Positions 1 through 5,330 of a stretch of 8,845 nt of DNA are shown piece after piece (position 1 is the stretch's first letter; every line of letters starts with the position of its first letter). Made by a program: the position numbers and the translations under genes. The notes beneath the pieces were generated by a model. It was not told the DNA's origin. It was given only the letters and a program-made list of their open reading frames with translations, and ran no database searches. The stretch is taken from contig CAKSZF010000060.1 of the NCBI GenBank assembly GCA_934525405.1, positions 1 to 8,845 of the forward strand, written 5' to 3'. This DNA comes from an uncultured Faecalibacterium sp. Lineage in GTDB: Bacteria; Bacillota; Clostridia; Oscillospirales; Ruminococcaceae.

Positions 1-10
1 CAGTTTTTTC

Positions 11-39
11 TTGACAACATTCTGTATGCGTGCTATTTT
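11..39 (+). promoter_or_regulatory. Sigma-70 type promoter for the first Tp47-like gene
   Basis: A perfect -35 TTGACA (11-16) is followed after 17 bases by TATTTT (34-39), with the extended -10 element TGC directly before it. Transcription should start near base 46, giving a leader of about 115 nt before the start codon at 162. The same arrangement, with the same 17-base spacing and extended -10, recurs at 1197-1225 before the second Tp47-like gene. Confidence 0.8.
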
Positions 40-50
40 AAATTTTGTCA

Positions 51-125
51 ATTAGCTTATCCTAACCATCTGAGGGGCTTTGCCCCGCAGGTTTTTCTTT
101 GCGCGAAATGTTAGGCTGAGCTAAC
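51..125 (+). promoter_or_regulatory. Structured leader RNA / attenuator, copy 1
   Basis: This leader folds into a long outer stem, TTAGCT (52-57) with AGCTAA (119-124) and CCTAAC (61-66) with GTTAGG (110-115), separated by a 3x3 internal loop. It encloses a GC hairpin, CTG-A-GGGGC / GCCCC-G-CAG (70-90), followed by GTTTTTCTTT, which by itself looks like an intrinsic terminator (70-100). A small TTTC/GAAA hairpin may follow. The second copy at 1237-1311 keeps the inner sequence unchanged apart from the three-base apical loop, and changes one outer C-G pair to T-A. Each stem arm is also a palindrome of the form (A/G)TTAG-N6-CTAAC, so a DNA-binding protein is an alternative reading. I do not recognise it as a named riboswitch class. 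Confidence 0.6.
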
Positions 126-161
126 CATATATTTTCAAACCAGTGATTGAGGTGTGTTACA

Positions 162-998
162 ATGAGATTGAAAAAAGTATTTGCAGGTGCCCTTGCGGCC
201 GCCATGCTGGTGTGCGCTGTGGCAGTCCCGGCCTTCGCTGCGGAAGAGGTGGAGCAGGAGAACTGCCTGCCCTCCAGCTATGTCCAGATGAACATCCCTT
301 ACGCCGATTTCTACAAAGCTGCCGGTGTGGACAACGCATCTGAGATCGATGCTGTTACCAGCGCCACCAAAAACAAGACCCGTGCAGGCAAGCTTGCCGC
401 CGGTTCCTACCATGTCAACGCCGACGGCACTGACATCACCGGTGTTTCCTTCCCGGTCAAGGTACTGACCCCGTGGGCGCTGAAGAATGCAAAGCAGGTC
501 ACCGATGCCGACAGCTACGACATCACCGTTACCCTGAAGGGCAAGGAATCCACTACCACCTATACCGGTGTGGATGCCCTGTTTGAGAACGAGAGCTACG
601 CTTACTACAAGCTCAGTGAGACCCCTGCCTGCTATATCACCGCATGGTACAACCTGCTGAGCGGCAAGTGGGAGTTCGGCAAGGTCCGCGCCACCGAGAC
701 CACCGTAGAGGGCACCACTGTGGAACTGAATACCAACGGCCACCACACCACCTACGAGATGAAGATCTCCGGTTTTGATTTAGACTACAAGACCAACAAG
801 GTCTACGGCGTGGTACTGACCACCGCCGATGGCAGTGAGTACGGCCTGCATCATGTCACCAACATCTGGCATGGCACCAAACTGGGCTTCAATGCCGATG
901 ATCCTTACTTTGCATCCATTATCGGCAAGACCGTCACCCAGATCACCTACTACACCGCCGACGGTGTGTATGTCCTGCCGGTCAGCGTGGCGCTGTGA
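162..998 (+). CDS. Secreted Tp47-like protein (short form)
   Basis: This encodes a 278-residue secreted protein. The ATG at 162 is chosen because GAGGTG (149-154) lies 7 bases upstream; the in-frame TTG at 147 precedes that site. Residues 1-26 form a signal peptide with charged start MRLKK, hydrophobic core and an AFA cleavage site, so the product is exported and not a lipoprotein. The segment around residues 46-69 (YADFY ... DAVTSAT) resembles the start of Treponema pallidum Tp47, which has ADYW ... DAVSRAT. Toward the C terminus is a conserved-looking YGLHHVTNIWHGTKLGF (227-243). Similarity to Tp47 is weaker than in the next gene, and no penicillin-interactive enzyme motif (SxxK, KTG) is evident. 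DAVTSAT also resembles the FMN attachment motif of the downstream proteins. It has its own promoter, leader and terminator. Function unknown; an extracellular ligand or cofactor binding role near a flavin system is inference. Confidence 0.82.
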   Translation: MRLKKVFAGALAAAMLVCAVAVPAFAAEEVEQENCLPSSYVQMNIPYADFYKAAGVDNASEIDAVTSATKNKTRAGKLAAGSYHVNADGTDITGVSFPVKVLTPWALKNAKQVTDADSYDITVTLKGKESTTTYTGVDALFENESYAYYKLSETPACYITAWYNLLSGKWEFGKVRATETTVEGTTVELNTNGHHTTYEMKISGFDLDYKTNKVYGVVLTTADGSEYGLHHVTNIWHGTKLGFNADDPYFASIIGKTVTQITYYTADGVYVLPVSVAL

Positions 999-1010
999 GG
1001 TCACGGAAAA

Positions 1011-1076
1011 CTGCCTGATCCAGCAAAATACAGTACAAAACGGCAAGGTCGCTTGAAGCAGGCGGCCTTGCTTTTC
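1011..1076 (+). repeat. 66-bp identical repeat with terminator, copy 1
   Basis: These 66 bases are identical to 2668-2733. In this copy the unit starts 12 bases after the stop codon of the first Tp47-like gene; in the other copy it includes the stop codon of the second gene. It contains an A-rich spacer (AAAATACAGTACAAAA) and the terminator hairpin. Complete identity contrasts with the diverged coding regions between the copies, so recent duplication, gene conversion or a dispersed terminator element is likely. Confidence 0.9.
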
Positions 1077-1084
1077 TCTGTTTT
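1043..1084 (+). terminator. Intrinsic terminator after the first Tp47-like gene
   Basis: GCAAGGTCGC (1043-1052) pairs with GCGGCCTTGC (1062-1071) over 10 bp with one G-U pair and a 9-base loop, followed by TTTTCTCTGTTTT. On the other strand the hairpin is followed by CGTTTTG, so some bidirectional activity is possible. The stretch 1085-1190 beyond it has no gene or signal that I can support. Confidence 0.8.
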
Positions 1085-1196
1085 GATGTTCGCCCCGCCG
1101 CCGCAGTCCAGCTCCATGGCCGGGACCAGCAAACTCCATCCTGATGCCGGCACCTTCTGCCGAAAAATTAACCTCCATAAACATCCCTGCTTTTTC

Positions 1197-1225
1197 TTGA
1201 CAACGCCCCGTGGACGTGCTATTTT
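1197..1225 (+). promoter_or_regulatory. Sigma-70 type promoter for the second Tp47-like gene
   Basis: TTGACA (1197-1202), a 17-base spacer ending in TGC, and TATTTT (1220-1225). The spacer bases differ largely from those of the promoter at 11-39 while the two hexamers and the extended -10 are identical, which supports function. Confidence 0.8.
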
Positions 1226-1236
1226 ATTTTCCAGCA

Positions 1237-1311
1237 ATTAGCTTCTTCTAACCATCTGAGGGGCCTCGCCCCGCAGGTTTTTCTTTGCGCGAAATGTTAG
1301 ACCGAGCTAAC
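1237..1311 (+). promoter_or_regulatory. Structured leader RNA / attenuator, copy 2
   Basis: This is the second copy of the leader at 51-125, at the same distance from its promoter. The outer stem pairs TTAGCT (1238-1243) with AGCTAA (1305-1310) and TCTAAC (1247-1252) with GTTAGA (1296-1301); the T-A pair at 1247/1301 replaces the C-G pair 61/115 of copy 1. The inner terminator-like hairpin with its T-run spans 1256-1286. The block GCCCCGCAGG and the following TTTTTCTTTGCGCGAAAT are unchanged between copies. The two arms are also (A/G)TTAG-N6-CTAAC palindromes, so RNA attenuation and protein binding both remain possible. Confidence 0.6.
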
Positions 1312-1358
1312 TATATGACCGCGATTTTCTGCCATTTGCGATGAAAGGAGCATTTTTC

Positions 1359-2675
1359 ATGAAACTGAAGAAATTTCTTTCCCTGCTGCTGTCGGCGGCT
1401 ATGGCGTTCACTCTGTTGACCGCTACCGCCTTTGCAGCAGCCCCCGCCGAGGAGGAAAACGGCTTTTTCGATTTTCTGCTGGGCAAAAAGTACACCTACC
1501 TCTATGCTGCCCTGACTTGGGATGAGTACTGGGCAAACGAGAAGGTCTATGCTGCCGGCAACGCTGCCACCTCTGCACAGCTGGACAGCCACGAGGAGCA
1601 CGACCTTGGCGCATTTGATGCGGTCTCCCGCGCTACCGTCAACCACGGTCTGCACCGCGGCAGCTTCCAGAGCACTGCTGTGATCTACGCCAAGGACGGC
1701 AGCAGCTACACCGTTTCCCACTGGTCGGACGATGGCAAGACCATCTATCTGGCCGATGGCACCACCGTGGGCTGGAACCGGGGCACCATTACCAAGGCCG
1801 ACGGTTCTACCGTGCAGATGGATCACTACGAGGTGCTGGGCACCAAGTATGTGCCGGTGCGCGTGGCCACCAGCGACCTTGCAGATTTCTGCTCCAAGTA
1901 CACCGTGGTGGAAAATGGCGGTCAGCTGGTGGGCGGCTACTCTGAAAAGAACCTGACCGCCTATACCTTAACGGCTGCGGTGGACGAAAACACCAACGGC
2001 CTGAAGTACGCAACCAAGAGCGGCGATGGCTACACTTTCTCTGCCGCACACACCGGCACCGGTTCCGGCGTGGCAGAAGCCGCCCAGAAGGCTGCGGATG
2101 GTCTTACCGTGAACCTGCGCAGCGGCAGCGATGTAGGCAGCTTTGGCGAGTTCATCCGTGTGGACCTGAACGGCAACTACGGCGAGCTGGGCTCCCGGAT
2201 GCAGTCTGTGGTGTGGACCTACTACGGCGATGACAGCACCTACACCCACGCCAAGGCCTCCTACGGCACCAAGTTTGCAGCCGACAACTGGATGCACAAG
2301 TCCATGGGCATCCAGCTGGGTCTGAGCGATTCCGCCCGCTGCCAGCTGCCGGAGGGCACCGATGGCACCGGCTACTGGGCCATCACCATCCGCGCACTGG
2401 GCTATGCCGACACGGTGGTGAAGTTCCAGACCACTGCCGAGAACCTTGCCAAGCACGAGCTGGCAAGCGATGCAGACCGCGCCGCCCTGCAGGCTGTGGT
2501 CGCCACGGCACAGAGCAAGGCAAAGGCCGCTTACACCGCAGCCAGCTACGCTGATCTGGAGACTGAGCTCGCCGAAAGCGTGGAGCTGCTGAGCCGGGAT
2601 ACCCTGTATAAGGCTGCTGCACTGGAACAGGTAACCCACCTGACCGATGCTGTGCAGAACCTGAAGGCTGCCTGA
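1359..2675 (+). CDS. Secreted Tp47-like protein with C-terminal helical extension
   Basis: This encodes a 438-residue exported protein. The ATG at 1359 is preferred because AAAGGAG (1344-1350) sits 8 bases upstream; the in-frame ATG at 1341 would overlap that ribosome site. A signal peptide ends at AFA near residue 26. Residues 48-360 match Treponema pallidum Tp47 in order: LTWDEYWA, LGAFDAVSRAT (87-93), TKYVPVRV, ENTNGLKY (about 210-217), YYGDDSTYT and ASYGTKFAADNW (ending near 311), then GYWAITIRALGYADTVVKF. Residues about 365-438 are an Ala/Glu-rich helical segment that resembles a FIVAR module and is absent from Tp47. Tp47 of Treponema is a lipoprotein reported to bind penicillin; this protein has no lipobox, and enzymatic activity here is unproven. 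The gene has its own promoter and leader, and the terminator overlaps its 3' end, just before the FMN-binding operon. Confidence 0.88.
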   Translation: MKLKKFLSLLLSAAMAFTLLTATAFAAAPAEEENGFFDFLLGKKYTYLYAALTWDEYWANEKVYAAGNAATSAQLDSHEEHDLGAFDAVSRATVNHGLHRGSFQSTAVIYAKDGSSYTVSHWSDDGKTIYLADGTTVGWNRGTITKADGSTVQMDHYEVLGTKYVPVRVATSDLADFCSKYTVVENGGQLVGGYSEKNLTAYTLTAAVDENTNGLKYATKSGDGYTFSAAHTGTGSGVAEAAQKAADGLTVNLRSGSDVGSFGEFIRVDLNGNYGELGSRMQSVVWTYYGDDSTYTHAKASYGTKFAADNWMHKSMGIQLGLSDSARCQLPEGTDGTGYWAITIRALGYADTVVKFQTTAENLAKHELASDADRAALQAVVATAQSKAKAAYTAASYADLETELAESVELLSRDTLYKAAALEQVTHLTDAVQNLKAA

Positions 2676-2733
2676 TCCAGCAAAATACAGTACAAAACGG
2701 CAAGGTCGCTTGAAGCAGGCGGCCTTGCTTTTC
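2668..2733 (+). repeat. 66-bp identical repeat with terminator, copy 2
   Basis: Identical over 66 bases to 1011-1076. Here the repeat begins inside the last codons of the second Tp47-like gene and supplies its TGA stop (2673-2675). Its end lies only 19 bases before the start codon of the following gene, so the terminator is squeezed between two genes of the same strand. Confidence 0.9.
2700..2732 (+). terminator. Intercistronic terminator, probably leaky
   Basis: The same 10-bp stem as at 1043-1071 (2700-2709 with 2719-2728), followed by TTTT only. There is no space for a separate promoter before the gene at 2753 and I see none in the end of the preceding gene. The three downstream genes may therefore depend on read-through, giving them lower expression than the Tp47-like gene. 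Confidence 0.7.
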
Positions 2734-2752
2734 CGTGTCAGGAGAAGATGGA

Positions 2753-3862
2753 ATGAACAAAAAACATTGCAATGCGCTGCTGCCGCTGGTGCAGCTGCTC
2801 CCGGCGGTGGCGGCAGCGGCAGCCGTGCTTTTTGCCCTGCCCCGCACCGTGCCGGTGCTGGCCGCCGTGCCGGAAAGGCTGACGGCTGTGGTGGAGCAGC
2901 CGGCAGAAGCCGCTTCCTCCGAAGCGGAGGAAGAAGCGCTGCCCAAGCTGCCCTATGCCGATGGAGTTTACGTCGGCTCTTCCCGGGGCTACGGCGGTGC
3001 CGTCCGGGTGCAGGTCACCATGGAAAACGGCAGCATCACGGATGTCGAGATATTGGACGCTTCCCACGAGACAAAGCAGTTTCTGCGGCGCGCCAAGCGG
3101 CTTTTGACCACCGTGGTGGAAGCCCAGAGCTGGGAAGTGGATGCCGTTTCCGAAGCCACCTACACCAGCCGGGGCATTCTGGGCGCGGTGCAGAACGCCC
3201 TGACCGGCGAGGTAGTCAACAATCCCCTGCCGCCGCAGCCGGAGCCCGCCACACCGCTGGTGGTGGAGGAATTTACTGCCCCCTCTACCTATCTGGACGG
3301 CATCTACACTGCCGAAGCTATGGGTTTTGAGGGCGAGATCACGGTGCAGGTCACGGTGGCAGAGGATAAGATCACCGATATCATCCTTCTGAGCGCCGAG
3401 GATGAGGAGGAATATCTTTCCATGGCAAAACAGGTCATCCCCGCCATTCTGGAAGGGCAGAGCCCCAACGTGGATGCCGTTTCCGGCGCGACCTACTCCT
3501 CCACCGGCATCCTGAACGCGGTCAAGCTGGCACTGGCAAAGGCGGCGGTTGCCCCGGCAGAGGAAGCCGCCCCGGAGCAGGCAGCATCGGAAGAAGTGGT
3601 GGAAGAAGCCGCGCCATCCGAAGCAGCAGAACCCGAGGAAACGCCGGTCGCTGCGCCCACCGTGGAGGTGGTGCAGCCGGAAGAAAAGAGCGTCGTTCCC
3701 CCATGGCTCAAAGAAATATGGCAGCAGCTTTTCCCGGCAGATGCACCGGCATCCTCTGAACCGGAACCGGCATCTTCTGAGGAAGTGCTGTCGGCATCCG
3801 AAGCGGTGCTGCCGCCGGAAGAGACCGAAGCCGAACCCGAAACGGAAGGAGCAGCGGAATGA
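2753..3862 (+). CDS. Membrane-anchored protein with two FMN-binding domains
   Basis: A 369-residue protein; ATG 2753 follows AGGAGA (2740-2745) at 7 bases, while the in-frame GTG at 2735 lies before it. Residues 1-38 are a signal anchor or signal peptide with an Ala/Leu-rich core. Two FMN_bind domains follow, about residues 68-150 and 180-262, each starting with (D)G(V/I)Y and ending in the flavinylation region: DAVSEAT (130-136) and DAVSGAT (241-247). In such domains ApbE links FMN by a phosphoester bond to the last Thr, so Thr136 and Thr247 are the predicted sites. The first domain has Glu where Gly is usual. The rest, about 265-369, is a low-complexity Glu/Ala/Pro tail broken by an aromatic segment, PPWLKEIWQQLFP (about 316-328). 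It is first in a coupled operon; its stop overlaps the next start by ATGA. Role: likely extracytoplasmic electron carrier. Confidence 0.88.
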   Translation: MNKKHCNALLPLVQLLPAVAAAAAVLFALPRTVPVLAAVPERLTAVVEQPAEAASSEAEEEALPKLPYADGVYVGSSRGYGGAVRVQVTMENGSITDVEILDASHETKQFLRRAKRLLTTVVEAQSWEVDAVSEATYTSRGILGAVQNALTGEVVNNPLPPQPEPATPLVVEEFTAPSTYLDGIYTAEAMGFEGEITVQVTVAEDKITDIILLSAEDEEEYLSMAKQVIPAILEGQSPNVDAVSGATYSSTGILNAVKLALAKAAVAPAEEAAPEQAASEEVVEEAAPSEAAEPEETPVAAPTVEVVQPEEKSVVPPWLKEIWQQLFPADAPASSEPEPASSEEVLSASEAVLPPEETEAEPETEGAAE

Positions 3863-4323
3863 AATACAAGAATTTTCTTCTCCGGGCGGTGAACCTGCTG
3901 CTGATTCTGGGGGTACTGTGGCAATACCAGCAGGTGGCGCTGGTCCGGGCAGAAGCGGTGAGCCAGCGCAAGCAGGAGATCGCTGAGGTGGAAGCCTACA
4001 ACGCTTCCGTTTTGCAGGCGCAGAGCGCAGCGCAGGCAGAGCAGACCCAGAGCGGCTACCGGGACGGCACCTATGAGGGCAGCGCCTTTGGTTTTGGCGA
4101 TGTCATCCGGGTGTCGGTAACCATCCAAAACGGAAAAATGACCGATATTGCGGTGCTGGACGCTTCCGGTGAGGACAAGCCCTACTATAAACAGGCGCTG
4201 CCTTTGCTGGACGAGATGCTGGCAGTGCAGTCTGCCGAGGTGGATACCGTTTCCGGTGCCACCCTTACGGCAGAAGGGCTCATCGGTGCAGTAGAAGATG
4301 CACTGGGAAAGGCGGCAGGATGA
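3859..4323 (+). CDS. Small membrane-anchored FMN-binding protein
   Basis: A 154-residue protein whose ATG overlaps the upstream stop (ATGA), implying translational coupling. Residues about 6-28 form a single membrane anchor (NLLLILGVLW), followed by a polar, probably helical linker (30-66) rich in Gln, Ala and Glu. One FMN_bind domain covers about 67-150: YRDGTYEGSAFGFG opens it, and DTVSGAT (129-135) is the canonical attachment motif with Thr135 as the expected FMN site. The single domain resembles both domains of the preceding protein, so the set probably arose by domain duplication. It is likely to sit on the outer face of the cytoplasmic membrane, between the neighbouring Fe-S membrane protein and the two-domain flavoprotein; that order of electron flow is inference. 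RnfG/NqrC-type subunits share the domain but come with the full Rnf/Nqr operon, which is absent here. Confidence 0.88.
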   Translation: MKYKNFLLRAVNLLLILGVLWQYQQVALVRAEAVSQRKQEIAEVEAYNASVLQAQSAAQAEQTQSGYRDGTYEGSAFGFGDVIRVSVTIQNGKMTDIAVLDASGEDKPYYKQALPLLDEMLAVQSAEVDTVSGATLTAEGLIGAVEDALGKAAG

Positions 4324-5219
4324 TGAAAAAAACACAGGCAAAGCCTTTAACGGCGGCGCAGAAGCGTCAGCGGGACAAAAAACGCCGTACATGGCTGCGT
4401 GCCGGGGTGCAGCTGTTCTTCTTTGTGTCCATGCCGGGCGCATTCGTGGCCGGGTTTTCCGGGGTAAAGCAAATCTTCCTGCACATCGGTGCGGGCGAGG
4501 TGCTCTCGGCGGACAGCTTTACGCTTTCCCTGCTGGGGCTGTGCGGCTTCACGTTGCTGTTCGACCGATTTTTCTGCGGGTACGCCTGCGCCTTCGGCAG
4601 CTTGGGCGATGCCGTCTGGGCGTTTTCCGGGCATATCCAGAAAAAGCTGCTCCACCGCAAAAAGCAGCTTCGTCTGCCGGAGCGGGCGGTGCTTTGGGGG
4701 CAGAAGGTCAAATATCTGCTGCTGGCAGGACTGGTGGCGCTGTATGTGACCCGGCAGGAAAAGCTGCTGACCGGCGCAAGCCCGTGGGAGGTGTTTTCCC
4801 GCCTGACGGCACTGCGTCTGCCGCCGGAGGGCTTCGGCGTAGGCATCGCGCTGCTTGTGCTTATTTTGCTGGGCATGGCAGTGCAGCCCCGGTTCTTTTG
4901 TCAGTTCCTCTGCCCCATGGGTGCGGTGTTCGCCCTGCTGCCGGTGCTGCCCTTTGCACGGCTGCACCGGCAGAGCGAAGGCTGCATCCCGGGCTGCAAT
5001 GCCTGCAAGCAGCAGTGCCCGGTGTGCCTGAAGCTGGAGGAAAGCAGTCTGCGCAGCGGGGAGTGCATTTCGTGTGAAGCCTGTGTAGGCACCTGCCCCA
5101 AACAGAACATCCACCGGTGGGATACCGCCTTGTGCAAGCACCTGTGGCTACCGGTGCTGGGTAAGGCGCTGCTCTTCTTCCTGCTGGGCTGCTGGCTGGG
5201 CTTCTGCCGGTTTATCTGA
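4320..5219 (+). CDS. NapH-like polytopic membrane protein with two [4Fe-4S] motifs
   Basis: A 299-residue membrane ferredoxin-type protein. Its ATG overlaps the upstream stop (ATGA); a second ATG follows immediately at 4323. After a basic N terminus there are about five hydrophobic segments (near 28-48, 66-82, 130-145, 173-190 and 276-295). Two short membrane-proximal motifs typical of the NapH/CcoG group are present: CGYACAFG (Cys86, Cys90) and CQFLCPMG (Cys194, Cys198). Between the fourth and last hydrophobic segments are two cluster motifs, C-x3-C-x2-C-x3-CP (Cys222, 226, 229, 233) and C-x2-C-x2-C-x3-CP (Cys249, 252, 255, 259). NapH itself feeds quinol electrons to periplasmic nitrate reductase, but no nap genes occur here. 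With two FMN-binding proteins in front, a role in moving electrons through the membrane to flavins is likely. The donor is unknown. Confidence 0.86.
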   Translation: MMKKTQAKPLTAAQKRQRDKKRRTWLRAGVQLFFFVSMPGAFVAGFSGVKQIFLHIGAGEVLSADSFTLSLLGLCGFTLLFDRFFCGYACAFGSLGDAVWAFSGHIQKKLLHRKKQLRLPERAVLWGQKVKYLLLAGLVALYVTRQEKLLTGASPWEVFSRLTALRLPPEGFGVGIALLVLILLGMAVQPRFFCQFLCPMGAVFALLPVLPFARLHRQSEGCIPGCNACKQQCPVCLKLEESSLRSGECISCEACVGTCPKQNIHRWDTALCKHLWLPVLGKALLFFLLGCWLGFCRFI

Positions 5220-5222
5220 AAC

Positions 5223-5268
5223 AAAAAGGGAGGCCGCCGCACAGTATTTGTGCAGCAGCCTCCTTTTT
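5223..5268. terminator. Bidirectional terminator between convergent units
   Basis: GGAGGC (5229-5234) pairs with GCCTCC (5258-5263), with an inner GCACA/TGTGC stem, and TTTTT follows on the plus strand. AAAAA (5223-5227) on the other side gives a T-run for minus-strand transcripts. It lies directly after the Fe-S membrane protein gene. Confidence 0.8.
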
Positions 5269-5288
5269 ATGGGAAGGTCTATCATTTC

Positions 5289-5330
5289 GGTACGCCGGAG
5301 CGTCTGCGGACACTCCGGCGTACCATTTTT
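5289..5330 (+). terminator. Perfect 12-bp inverted repeat with T-run
   Basis: GGTACGCCGGAG (5289-5300) and CTCCGGCGTACC (5313-5324) are perfectly complementary, with an inner GTC-TGCG-GAC. A TTTTT run (5326-5330) follows on the plus strand and overlaps the stop codon of the minus-strand ATPase gene. For plus transcripts it is a second terminator; on the minus strand the hairpin lacks a T-run but could stabilise the 3' end of the ATPase mRNA. Confidence 0.65.

Noticed and set aside
147..161. Upstream TTG start for the first Tp47-like gene
   Set aside because: It overlaps the GAGGTG ribosome site used by ATG 162 and would spoil the start of the signal peptide.
780..1184. Minus-strand open frame across the end of the first Tp47-like gene and the intergenic region
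   Set aside because: No ribosome site or recognisable protein; part of it repeats in the minus strand of 2668-2733 only because of the 66-bp repeat.
162..2675. Calling the Tp47-like proteins penicillin-binding enzymes
   Set aside because: The name follows Treponema Tp47, but no SxxK or KTG motif is visible and activity of these relatives is not established, so only family likeness is claimed.
3493..4443. Minus-strand frame of about 316 codons
   Set aside because: Antisense to the FMN-binding genes and a low-complexity Ser/Ala mirror of the Glu/Ala tail.
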